Source: JBJFGR01 sp051892875 (GTDB lineage: Bacteria; Pseudomonadota; Gammaproteobacteria; Enterobacterales; Succinivibrionaceae). Taken from it: a DNA stretch of 13,802 nt. Shown piece by piece: positions 6,033-13,610 of the stretch (position 1 is the first letter of the stretch; the number at the start of each line of letters is the position of its first letter). A program made the position numbers and the translations under genes. The DNA is taken from assembly GCA_051892875.1 (NCBI GenBank), contig JBJFGR010000059.1, positions 1 to 13,802 on the forward strand. Direction: 5' to 3'. Below the pieces are notes generated by a model. That model was given only the letters and a program-made list of their open reading frames with translations. It ran no database searches and was not told the origin of the DNA.

Positions 6033-6896
6033 CTACTCAATAATAAAACTATCATCAGTGGTTGGTTCTGCTGAATCAGCAGGTTTTGTCAGATCTGTAT
6101 TAGTAACAGGTGTAACTTCTACAGGTTTTGATTGAACAACATCATTTGTCTTTTCCAAACTTAAACTACTTTCCTCATAATATATTGGGGTATCAGAACT
6201 AGCACTATTAGAAACATCTTCAACAACAGCATCATGAACCTGTGGTTTACTTGAAATCTCAACTTCATTTGATGAATCACTAAATATAGGAGCTACTTTT
6301 GAGTCATCTGTAATATAATCAAAAACAATAACAATCTTCTTTACACCATCAATTGTTTTTACCATATTGATAGCTCTATTTGATTCACTCTTAGTAACCA
6401 AACCTAGTAAATAAACCGTTCCATTTTCAGTAATAACTTTAAAACGATTAGAATTAATCTTTTCACCGAATAATAAATGAGTTTTAACCTTAGTAGTTAT
6501 CCATGTATCTTGGGTTCTTGTACCCATAGGTACAGGATCTCTGATTTCAATTTTATTTATTACTTCCTTCACTTGTGGTAATTTAGAAACTCTATCAAGA
6601 ATATAAGAAATGTACTCTTGGTCTTTACATTGACCTGTTAACAAAACCTTACCATTTACAGAAGTTGCATCGAGTTTAGATTTTTCTGAAATTTCCCTAT
6701 TATTTGTTAAAATATTAGCAGCTTTTATCTCTATGGTTTCATCATCAATCATTGTTCCTGCAGTTCTACTGTCTGTAGCGACAACACCTGTGCCGACCAT
6801 AGCACCAACAGCACTACCTGCAACTAACGCTGTGCAACCAGTTCCCAAACCTAATGAAAGCGTACTAACAATCATTAACGTAGATAATTTATTCAT
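6033..6896 (-). CDS. dolP: Dual-BON-domain outer-membrane lipoprotein, DolP-like, with a long acidic tail
   Basis: DolP (YraP) is an outer-membrane lipoprotein that binds anionic phospholipid at the division site and supports envelope integrity and BAM function in E. coli. Here a signal sequence ends at Cys21 (LGTGC, a loose lipobox). BON1 spans about 53-119 (DDETIEIKAAN, VNGKVLLTGQ) and BON2 about 129-194 (DTWITTKVKTHLL, TENGTVYLLGLV, GVKKIVIVFDYI). These segments match my memory of E. coli DolP closely, including the DTWITTKV stretch between the domains. E. coli DolP ends after BON2 at about 191 residues; this one continues with a 93-residue Ser/Thr/Pro/Asp/Glu-rich, probably disordered tail (195-287). 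The start is ATG 6896 with weak GGG upstream. The gene is first in an operon with the Sel1 and unknown genes. The E. coli dolP neighbours (lpoA, yraN, diaA) are not present in this window. Confidence 0.92.
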   Translation of the reverse strand: MNKLSTLMIVSTLSLGLGTGCTALVAGSAVGAMVGTGVVATDSRTAGTMIDDETIEIKAANILTNNREISEKSKLDATSVNGKVLLTGQCKDQEYISYILDRVSKLPQVKEVINKIEIRDPVPMGTRTQDTWITTKVKTHLLFGEKINSNRFKVITENGTVYLLGLVTKSESNRAINMVKTIDGVKKIVIVFDYITDDSKVAPIFSDSSNEVEISSKPQVHDAVVEDVSNSASSDTPIYYEESSLSLEKTNDVVQSKPVEVTPVTNTDLTKPADSAEPTTDDSFIIE

Positions 6897-6961
6897 ACTA
6901 TTTACCCAATCGTGAATTACTATTTATTATAAAAAATTCTCATCCATCTATATAAAAGTTT

Positions 6962-6990
6962 ATTCTAAAATATTTTGACATATATCGCAA
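6962..6990 (-). promoter_or_regulatory. Candidate sigma-70 promoter of the dolP operon
   Basis: On the minus strand TTGCGA (6990-6985) and TAGAAT (6967-6962) are separated by exactly 17 bp. They match 4 of 6 and 5 of 6 consensus bases. Transcription would start near 6955, leaving a 5' untranslated region of about 58 nt before ATG 6896. A site this close to consensus, at the right place between the upstream terminator and dolP, is a good candidate. No sigma-E-type element was recognised. Confidence 0.55.
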
Positions 6991-7028
6991 TAGCAAAAAG
7001 GACATCTTTAGAACATAATAACAAGTTC

Positions 7029-7061
7029 AAAAAAAAACTCCCTATAAATTTTAGGGAGTTT
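7029..7061 (-). terminator. Rho-independent terminator of the large Sel1 lipoprotein gene
   Basis: AAACTCCCTA (7035-7044) pairs with TAGGGAGTTT (7052-7061) around a 7-nt loop. On the minus strand the stem runs into nine T (7037-7029). It lies 45 bp after the stop codon at 7106-7108 and separates this gene from the dolP promoter. Confidence 0.9.
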
Positions 7062-7105
7062 AAAATTCTACCTTATAAACTAAATTATGCTTATTGCAAT
7101 CTTAT

Positions 7106-9175
7106 TTATTTTATAGCAATTTTACATTGATTAATAATGGAATCTAAATGACTATCTATTGAAGATACAGATTCTTTACTCTTTGCTATAACATATGCAA
7201 ATTTTTGAATTCCCCCTTCAACAAGGCCATATTTTAACCATCCTAAACCATAAACACTGTTTCCAATTCTAACATTATAATCATATAAGTAATTTATAGC
7301 ACCTTCATTTTTACGGCATGCAGATCTTGTTATCAGTTCAGTAGCATCAACTCTATCTTTATCAAGAATATCTTTGCCATTTATTAATAAAATCCCCTTC
7401 AAAAACATTGCATCTGTATTACTTTGATTTACAGCTTTATTATACCATTCAAGAGCCTTTATCTCACTTTTTCTAAAAGCCAAACCTTTTTCTAGCATTA
7501 ACCCCATAAACGTTTGGGCTACTGAATTATTCTGAACCTTTTCAAAATACTCTCTAGCTTTTTCAAAATTTCCTAAAATATAATAAATTCTTGCCAAATT
7601 AACTGTCGCATTTTCATGGCCAAGATCACTAGCTTTTAAATAATACTCAGAACTTAATTTTAATTCATTTTTACTTGTATAAATTTCACCGATTCTTGCA
7701 TAAGCTTCAGCCCTTTCTTCAGATGAATTTTTAGCCACCACATTGTACCAATAAATAGCATTATCAGTATCACCCAAATCATCATAAACCATAGCAATGC
7801 TAAAACCAGCTTCTTTTATACCTTTCTGATAAGCCTTTATCAAAAATTTTAAAGACTCTGGTAAATTGCGTTTAATACCCATACCCATGTACAAATATTG
7901 CCCATAATAAAAACATGCGCGAGGGTCATCTTTTAATGCTAATTCTTTAAAAATCTTTATAGCTTCATTGTTACTTGTTTGCGGTGCATATCCAGAACGC
8001 ATCATTGTTGCCAATAACAATTTACTATCTTTATAATTATATTCAGCCAAAAACTTATACTTTTCAAATGCTTTTAAATAATTTTGTTCAACACCATTTC
8101 CATTCAAAAACATACTAGCTAATAAATAATTAGCCTCTAAATCCTTTTTGTTAAATTCATAAGCTTTTTTAGCTAAAGAATAAGCTTCTGAATAGTTGCG
8201 TTCTACAGCAACACCATGGTAGTAACAATTTGCTAAAGATGTATACGCTTTTTTATAACCTAATTTATTAGCAATTCTTACATAATAAATAGCTTTCTTA
8301 TTGTCTTGAGGATACCCATATAGTCCTAGAGCATATACTTCGTATAAGAAATACGCAGCTTCGGGTACGATATCTTTTCTTTTTATTAAGGAAAACATTA
8401 AATCAAAACCAGAATTTACGGATTTTGGATCATTAGATTTTATTTTTTGAACAGCGTATAGATAAGAAGCATACGGCTCATCTTTTTGAACATAAGGTTC
8501 TAATAAACCCATTGCTAAAGATGTATTTCTATTAACACCAATTCCTTCCATATAACAGTAAGCTAATAATAAATCTGATTCAACATTATATTTAATTTTA
8601 GATAATTCTTTTATTAAATTAAAAGCAAGAACAAAATCTGCGCTTATTTTATCATTATTTATATATAATTTTGCTAATCTAAATTTAGCTTCATTATTAT
8701 CATTGATTGCTTTTTGATATGTAAGAATAGCTTTTTCAAAATTATAACTTTTTTCGTAATAATCACCTAACTCTAAGCTAGCTTCACTATACCCACCTAA
8801 TAAAGCCTTCTCTAAAAATTCAACACCTTTATTTTTGTCAGCACCGTTAATTAAATTCTTTAAATTTACAATACCTAAAATATAGTAATATAAATTTTTG
8901 TCTGCATCTGGTTTTTTTGAAATATACGAAATAGCTTTAACATAATCTTGTTTCTTAAAATAAAACTTTGCTAATTCAACACTTGCTTGAGCAGAACCTA
9001 AATTATTTGCCTCTTCAAGCTGTTCAATAGCTTTTTCAGTATAAAAACCTTTATTTTCAATAATTAATTGTTTAGCTGACATATAAAGTTCATCAGCATT
9101 TTTTTCACAAGCGCACAAAAAAGTTGCAAGAGTTAATGCAAAAACAACACCCTTCACCTTAAATTTATTATTCAC
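7106..9175 (-). CDS. Large Sel1-repeat lipoprotein, 689 aa
   Basis: A lipoprotein signal (FALTLATFLCAC) ends at Cys23, so the protein is lipid-anchored, probably in the outer membrane. The rest is a long alpha-solenoid of roughly a dozen or more Sel1/TPR-like repeats, with signatures such as LLLAYCYMEGIGVNRN, AYTSLANCYYHGVAVERN, ANYLLASMFLNGNGVEQN and ACFYYGQYLYMGMGIKRN. I chose GTG 9175, with GGTGGA 4-5 nt upstream, because it gives a short basic n-region (MNNKFKVKG); TTG 9196 in the same frame would add seven residues. Sel1 lipoproteins of this size often scaffold envelope complexes, for example AlgK in alginate export, but there are no polysaccharide synthesis genes here. The gene has its own terminator and follows the terminator of the chemoreceptor gene, so it is probably monocistronic. 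It shares a GLYGYP-D--KA segment with the smaller Sel1 protein at 4780-6003. Confidence 0.9.
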   Translation of the reverse strand: MNNKFKVKGVVFALTLATFLCACEKNADELYMSAKQLIIENKGFYTEKAIEQLEEANNLGSAQASVELAKFYFKKQDYVKAISYISKKPDADKNLYYYILGIVNLKNLINGADKNKGVEFLEKALLGGYSEASLELGDYYEKSYNFEKAILTYQKAINDNNEAKFRLAKLYINNDKISADFVLAFNLIKELSKIKYNVESDLLLAYCYMEGIGVNRNTSLAMGLLEPYVQKDEPYASYLYAVQKIKSNDPKSVNSGFDLMFSLIKRKDIVPEAAYFLYEVYALGLYGYPQDNKKAIYYVRIANKLGYKKAYTSLANCYYHGVAVERNYSEAYSLAKKAYEFNKKDLEANYLLASMFLNGNGVEQNYLKAFEKYKFLAEYNYKDSKLLLATMMRSGYAPQTSNNEAIKIFKELALKDDPRACFYYGQYLYMGMGIKRNLPESLKFLIKAYQKGIKEAGFSIAMVYDDLGDTDNAIYWYNVVAKNSSEERAEAYARIGEIYTSKNELKLSSEYYLKASDLGHENATVNLARIYYILGNFEKAREYFEKVQNNSVAQTFMGLMLEKGLAFRKSEIKALEWYNKAVNQSNTDAMFLKGILLINGKDILDKDRVDATELITRSACRKNEGAINYLYDYNVRIGNSVYGLGWLKYGLVEGGIQKFAYVIAKSKESVSSIDSHLDSIINQCKIAIK

Positions 9176-9223
9176 GTATTCCACCAACAATCCCAAAAAA
9201 TTTAATATGTCTTTTGTCCTAAT

Positions 9224-9257
9224 AAAATATGGAGCAAAAATATATGCTCCACATTTT
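9224..9257 (-). terminator. Hairpin terminator of the chemoreceptor gene
   Basis: Two 13-nt arms (9224-9236 and 9245-9257) pair around an 8-nt loop; the core is GGAGCA and TGCTCC. One position is G-U in the minus-strand RNA, so the stem forms fully only on that strand. The distal arm ends in TTTT followed by ATTAGG, so the U-tract is partly inside the stem. It lies 18 bp after the stop codon at 9276. Confidence 0.7.
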
Positions 9258-9275
9258 ATTGTAAATTATACAAAT

Positions 9276-11375
9276 TTACTTACTCAATACAAACTTTTTA
9301 ACCAATTTATTCTGATTATCAACTAATGAATCTAAGTCTCTTGAACTTTCAGCAAACTTGTTAATCTGTTCAGTATTGATATTAGAAATATCATTAATGT
9401 TATGAATATTCTTTGTAATCATTTGAGTTGTATCATTTTGTTGTTGAGCAATAGATGCTATCATTGTAGCCATTGTAGTTATCTTATTAATAGACTCTTT
9501 GATATTATCAATTGCATCACTAGCCATTGTCGAATTATTCTTAGTATTCTGCATTTCCAATAAACAACTATTAGATGATTCTACAGCACATTTAACAGAC
9601 GCCTGCAAATCCGAAATCATTTTTCTAATTTCGTTTGCACTTTCGGAACTTGTATTTGCTAAAGTTCTTACTTCATCTGCAACAACTGCGAAACCTCTGC
9701 CATGTTCACCAGCTCTAGCTGCTTCAATTGCAGCATTCAATGCTAATAAGTTAGTTTTTTCAGCAACACCTTTAATAACATTAATAATTTTTCCAATATT
9801 GTCACTTAAATGACTTACTTGCTGAATTACTTCAGTTGTGGCATTTATTTTTATCGCTAAATCATCAGTTTTATTTATGGTATCTCGCATAATTTCCTGT
9901 GAATGTGCTGCTTTAATTTCCACTCCTTTTACTTCTGATAAAGTATTTACTGTGGCTTCAGCAACTTGGTTCACAGTATCTAACATTTCAGTCATTGATG
10001 ATGCTACATTTGTAGTTTCCTTTCTTTGTTCGTCAATTGATGATAAAGAAGCTTCAATCACACTCTTATTAGAAGCTGACGCAACCTTAACCATCTTTGA
10101 AATATCAGTAATATCTTTTAACACAGAACCAACTTTATTTGTCAATTCATTGAGGTAATTAGCTAAAATTCCAAATTCATTTTTTTCAGATACAACAACT
10201 TTATCAGCCATATTACCATTTGCTACCTTCTTTAAACCTTCAATAATTTTTAACATAGGTTTTTTTATGCTAGATGATAAAACATAGACCATTATAGCTG
10301 ACAATAATAATGATAAGAACAATGCAACCACGCCAATTAATACAGCAGAACCAAATGTTGATTTAGAAAGTTGCTTAGAATTCTCCATCTGAGAATTTGC
10401 CACATTTTGCATATTTTCAATAAACTTTTGAATATCAAAAATCTTTAATGAAGCTTCAACTGCTTTTCCTTCTAATTTATCTTGAGACCTTATAGAAGAT
10501 GCATAAGTGTGAAGAGCACCTTTTTCATCCAATAATTCATATTTAAATTGGGTAAAATAGCTTCCATAATTATTTTCAAAACTAGGATCTTCAGCTAACA
10601 AACTCTTATAAAATTCATCATATTGAGGATATTTTTCTTTTACAAATTCTAATCTCTTTTCTATTTCACCAACATCTGTATGATTTAATAAATCTAGTGC
10701 CTTTGATTCAATTGTAACCTGATAAGTAGTTAAATTTAAGAACACATTTAAAATAAAATCATCAAATTGGGTACTTTTGTAATTAGATTCTTCTTGATGA
10801 AACAAATTAATCCAAGTCAAAAACTCAGCCTTCTTTTTTGCAGAATTTTTTTGCAACTTTAATAATGCAATCTTAGATGGAGGAAGAGTTTCAATAATAT
10901 CAAGATACTCTTTACTACTTAATGATAGGCTATTAATATTTAAATCTAGTTTTTGATCCTGAATACTTGATGTTAATTCAATAAAAAATTCTAAGCTCTT
11001 TTTAAAATTTGCTTTATCTTTTTCAAAATATTGAATAGCTTGTGTCAATTCATCTTCATTTTTCTGATTTAGAAGATTATTTAAACGATTTTGACACTTT
11101 AACATGTTTATTTCTATTAATTGAGCTTGGTTTAATAATGGAAGAGTGTCATCAGTAATATGAATAACAGTATTGTTCAAAGAATTCATATTTCCGAAAC
11201 CAATACCTGACACTATCAATATCAAAATTATTAAAAAACCAAAACCACAGTATACACCATATATCACAGATTTATTCATCAATGTATACGGTAACTTTAA
11301 TACCTTTGATATAGATGTCTTACTAAATGAATCTACAACTTTAATACAAATCGCTGAAATTTTGTTCTTTTTCAT
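9276..11375 (-). CDS. Methyl-accepting chemotaxis protein, 699 aa
   Basis: This is a membrane chemoreceptor that controls the CheA kinase through CheW. The N-terminal tail (about 1-36) is long and cytoplasmic. TM1 is about 37-60, a helical periplasmic sensor about 61-342 and TM2 about 343-366. A HAMP domain follows (about 367-420, with Pro373 in SSSIKKPMLKII), then a long coiled-coil signalling domain to 699. The hairpin tip at 539-573 is canonical: EKTNLLALNAAIEAARAGE, then GRGFAVVADEVRTLA. About 20 heptads on each side of the tip suggest the 40H class. The sensor length and all-helical look fit a bimodular helical (HBM-like) or similar domain; the ligand is unknown. The C-terminus (KKFVLSK) has no NWETF-type CheR tether. 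ATG 11375 has AAGGG about 10 nt upstream. No chemotaxis or flagellar gene adjoins it, so it is a stand-alone receptor gene. Confidence 0.96.
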   Translation of the reverse strand: MKKNKISAICIKVVDSFSKTSISKVLKLPYTLMNKSVIYGVYCGFGFLIILILIVSGIGFGNMNSLNNTVIHITDDTLPLLNQAQLIEINMLKCQNRLNNLLNQKNEDELTQAIQYFEKDKANFKKSLEFFIELTSSIQDQKLDLNINSLSLSSKEYLDIIETLPPSKIALLKLQKNSAKKKAEFLTWINLFHQEESNYKSTQFDDFILNVFLNLTTYQVTIESKALDLLNHTDVGEIEKRLEFVKEKYPQYDEFYKSLLAEDPSFENNYGSYFTQFKYELLDEKGALHTYASSIRSQDKLEGKAVEASLKIFDIQKFIENMQNVANSQMENSKQLSKSTFGSAVLIGVVALFLSLLLSAIMVYVLSSSIKKPMLKIIEGLKKVANGNMADKVVVSEKNEFGILANYLNELTNKVGSVLKDITDISKMVKVASASNKSVIEASLSSIDEQRKETTNVASSMTEMLDTVNQVAEATVNTLSEVKGVEIKAAHSQEIMRDTINKTDDLAIKINATTEVIQQVSHLSDNIGKIINVIKGVAEKTNLLALNAAIEAARAGEHGRGFAVVADEVRTLANTSSESANEIRKMISDLQASVKCAVESSNSCLLEMQNTKNNSTMASDAIDNIKESINKITTMATMIASIAQQQNDTTQMITKNIHNINDISNINTEQINKFAESSRDLDSLVDNQNKLVKKFVLSK

Positions 11376-11735
11376 AGACTACAAACCCTTAAGCCTATAT
11401 TAAACGATACAACCAAAGCAAATGAACTTTTGTATATACCTAAACTCTCTTATAATTAAATAGTTTTAAAAATATACTATTCTTACATATCATAAACACT
11501 ATTTATAAAATAAAAAACAAGTAAAATCAAAAAAAACAAGATCTAACAATTTAATTTTTCAAAAATGTGATTTTAATTTAATTTTATTAAGCTATTAATA
11601 CTAATTAATGGTTGTTATGCATAAGTATTAAATCAATTATCGATTTTAGAAGAAACATGTGATAGGATAACTAAGCTTTTATAGTTCCCCTATCACAGGA
11701 GTCTAGATGGAGTTTACACACAAACGTGTTCACTC
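11376..11735. other. Intergenic region between chemoreceptor and phosphoethanolamine transferase genes
   Basis: This stretch must hold the chemoreceptor promoter, but I see no convincing -35/-10 pair and no sigma-28 flagellar promoter. The centre (11500-11640) is AT-rich and featureless. The right end holds two hairpin-forming segments (11658-11697 and 11710-11735) just downstream of the transferase stop codon. No small gene is supported. Confidence 0.6.
11658..11697 (-). terminator. Structured hairpin downstream of the phosphoethanolamine transferase gene
   Basis: TGTGATAGG (11658-11666) pairs with CCTATCACA (11689-11697). Inside it AACTA (11669-11673) pairs with TAGTT (11682-11686), with a 2x2 internal loop between stems and an 8-nt apical loop. 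It lies 38 bp after the minus-strand stop codon, where a terminator is expected, but neither strand has a following T-run. It could be a Rho-dependent end, an mRNA-stabilising hairpin or a DNA-binding site. Confidence 0.45.
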
Positions 11736-13334
11736 TTAGTAATAAATTTTAAAATCTTTCATTTCTGAGTATTTCATTAATTTGCCATTTACATAGATAT
11801 CTATATCTTTAGGTGTTGCTTTTCTCAATTCATTTATACCTTTTGCTTTTATAATATTTGTATCTATATTCAAATAATTTATAAAATTACTTATAAAATC
11901 GTAGCTGTAAATATAGTCAGAAATTACTTCATGTGTTTTTATTTCAGAACTTAACACTATTAGAGGTGCTCTAAAGTTTGATTTATGTGAATGACCATGA
12001 TGAATAAATGTACGTAACTTGGATTCTAGATCAAACAAAAGACCATGATCTGATATATAAAATAAATAATATGGTTCTCCAAGTTCTATAAGTTTATTAT
12101 TAATATGAGCAATAAAATAATCAAGTTTATGCGTTACTGATAGGTAACAATTAAGTTCATCAGGTGAATTGTTAGGAATAACATGCTTTATATCCTTAAA
12201 AATATTGGAATAACTATGTAGTCTATGACATACATTAGGATGATGTCCTTTCATATGCAAGAATATCATTCTATATTCTTCTTGATCGGAAATTGAAAAA
12301 TTAAATAAAGAAAGCAATTTAAAATCATCATTTCTGTTCTGCAAAAGTTGCCATTTAATATTTCCATCTTGTGATTTATTAGTTAAATCCACTGATTTTG
12401 CTTTTGGTAATTTATATTTATTGTATTTAGATATGCTTGAAAAATAATCATTTAATAGTTCCTTTTCTCCATCACCTTCTAATGAAAAAAAGTATGTTGA
12501 AAAACCTGCTTTGTTTGCCAAATTAACAATATTATTATTGAGTTGGTATGTTAACTTATCTGGACTGTATGTTAATGTAGGCATTAGGGATACAATTGTA
12601 TAAGATGAGACAGAAATATTATTTTTGTAAAAATGTCCATTCAATTTATCAAGATTAGGTGTTGTTGGATGAATATACCCCATTACTGATAAGTAATCTG
12701 TTTCAACGCTTTCCCCTATAATTACCACTACATTTTTAATTTTTTTATCATTCTTTAGTATTTCAATATCTGTTGGTTTATTTACTGCTCTATTAAAATC
12801 ATCTAGATCGTTTAATGCATACTTTGATAAAGTTACAAAATCTAAAAATAATTTAGTTGGATAACATCTTATACTAATAAAGATAACCAAAGCTATAATA
12901 AATATCCCCCGAAAATTTTTCATCTTTTGAGGAGATTTTTTAAAGTCCTTTTGTTTACAACACATTTTGGTATATACAAATAACAGAGAAATTGTTGTTA
13001 AAATGATACAAATCGAATCAAATGAAAATATCAATCCAATAAATTCTAAGCTTTCTTCTATATTAGAATTAAACATATTAATGAAATGTGATTTTGTAGG
13101 TACTCCGAAATTCAATGTTATTGGAAATATAAAACTAATAATTGCAAATAAAAAAAATGCAACATAAGTTAAAATTCGGTTGAATCTAGAAAGATATAGA
13201 ATAAAAAATGATGATACTAAAAATTTATAGGGAATATTTAAACAGAATGTGTAAATAAATGCAAGAGCAAAGCAAACTAAAATAATAACTATTTCTGATT
13301 TAATATTAATTTTATGATTTATTAATAAGAACAT
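11736..13334 (-). CDS. Phosphoethanolamine transferase, EptA/sulfatase superfamily, 532 aa
   Basis: Enzymes of this family move phosphoethanolamine from phosphatidylethanolamine to lipid A or other envelope sugars on the periplasmic side of the inner membrane. This lowers surface negative charge and can give polymyxin resistance. About five hydrophobic segments fill residues 15-165 as in EptA, and the alkaline-phosphatase-like domain covers about 195-495. The catalytic pattern is present: Glu208 in VVIIGESVE, GYIHPTTPNL, probable nucleophile Thr246 in SSYTIVSLMP, HMKGHHP, Asp429/His430 in YISDHG, and a His-rich HHGHSH (445-450) before the usual APL motif. The Glu that commonly follows SDHG is Leu here. 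The start is ATG 13334 with AGGA only 2 nt upstream, a poor spacing, but no better in-frame start exists. Sequence alone does not say whether lipid A, core or another glycan is the acceptor, so no gene symbol is given. Confidence 0.9.
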   Translation of the reverse strand: MFLLINHKINIKSEIVIILVCFALAFIYTFCLNIPYKFLVSSFFILYLSRFNRILTYVAFFLFAIISFIFPITLNFGVPTKSHFINMFNSNIEESLEFIGLIFSFDSICIILTTISLLFVYTKMCCKQKDFKKSPQKMKNFRGIFIIALVIFISIRCYPTKLFLDFVTLSKYALNDLDDFNRAVNKPTDIEILKNDKKIKNVVVIIGESVETDYLSVMGYIHPTTPNLDKLNGHFYKNNISVSSYTIVSLMPTLTYSPDKLTYQLNNNIVNLANKAGFSTYFFSLEGDGEKELLNDYFSSISKYNKYKLPKAKSVDLTNKSQDGNIKWQLLQNRNDDFKLLSLFNFSISDQEEYRMIFLHMKGHHPNVCHRLHSYSNIFKDIKHVIPNNSPDELNCYLSVTHKLDYFIAHINNKLIELGEPYYLFYISDHGLLFDLESKLRTFIHHGHSHKSNFRAPLIVLSSEIKTHEVISDYIYSYDFISNFINYLNIDTNIIKAKGINELRKATPKDIDIYVNGKLMKYSEMKDFKIYY

Positions 13335-13375
13335 ATTCCTACCATAACCAATAATGTTAAAAAATTATGCTTCAT

Positions 13376-13404
13376 ACTTTATTAAACAAATTATTAAAAG
13401 TCAA
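13376..13404 (-). promoter_or_regulatory. Candidate sigma-70 promoter of the phosphoethanolamine transferase gene
   Basis: On the minus strand TTGACT (13404-13399, 5 of 6 consensus) and TAAAGT (13381-13376, 4 of 6) are separated by exactly 17 bp. Transcription would start near 13369, about 35 nt before ATG 13334. No obvious PmrA-type direct repeat was recognised next to it, so there is no sign of the two-component control seen for eptA in enterics. Confidence 0.6.
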
Positions 13405-13447
13405 TAATTCTCTTTTTATTCCTAGCCTTTTAAATATAATTTATTTT

Positions 13448-13610
13448 GGCTCTTCGTGCATAGTTGTGGGTTCAAATTGAGAGTATAAGGTAAGCGGTCT
13501 ATTTATCAACGTAAATCATGCAAAATACTCTGATTTTTTTTAATTAGCTATTTTTGGCATGATTTTGAGATAATAATATTTTAAAAGAGTCATCGTGCAT
13601 ATGTGTGGGT
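13448..13610 (+). repeat. Diverged 24-bp direct repeat, two copies 139 bp apart
   Basis: Copy 1 is 13448-13471 and copy 2 is 13587-13610. They agree at 19 of 24 positions, with identical blocks TCGTGCATA and TGTGGGT separated by two changed bases. Each copy begins inside the left arm of a short inverted repeat (CTCT/AGAG around copy 1, GAGTC/GACTC around copy 2). Copy 1 starts GGCTCTTCG, which resembles the terminal inverted repeats of some ISL3-family elements; this is recollection, not a match I could test. Confidence 0.6.

Noticed and set aside
9499..10158. Two plus-strand open frames opposite the chemoreceptor
   Set aside because: They are antisense shadows of the low-stop signalling domain coding sequence.
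12967..13167. Plus-strand open frame opposite the transferase membrane region
   Set aside because: It is the antisense of the EptA-type coding sequence; no ribosome binding site or domain.
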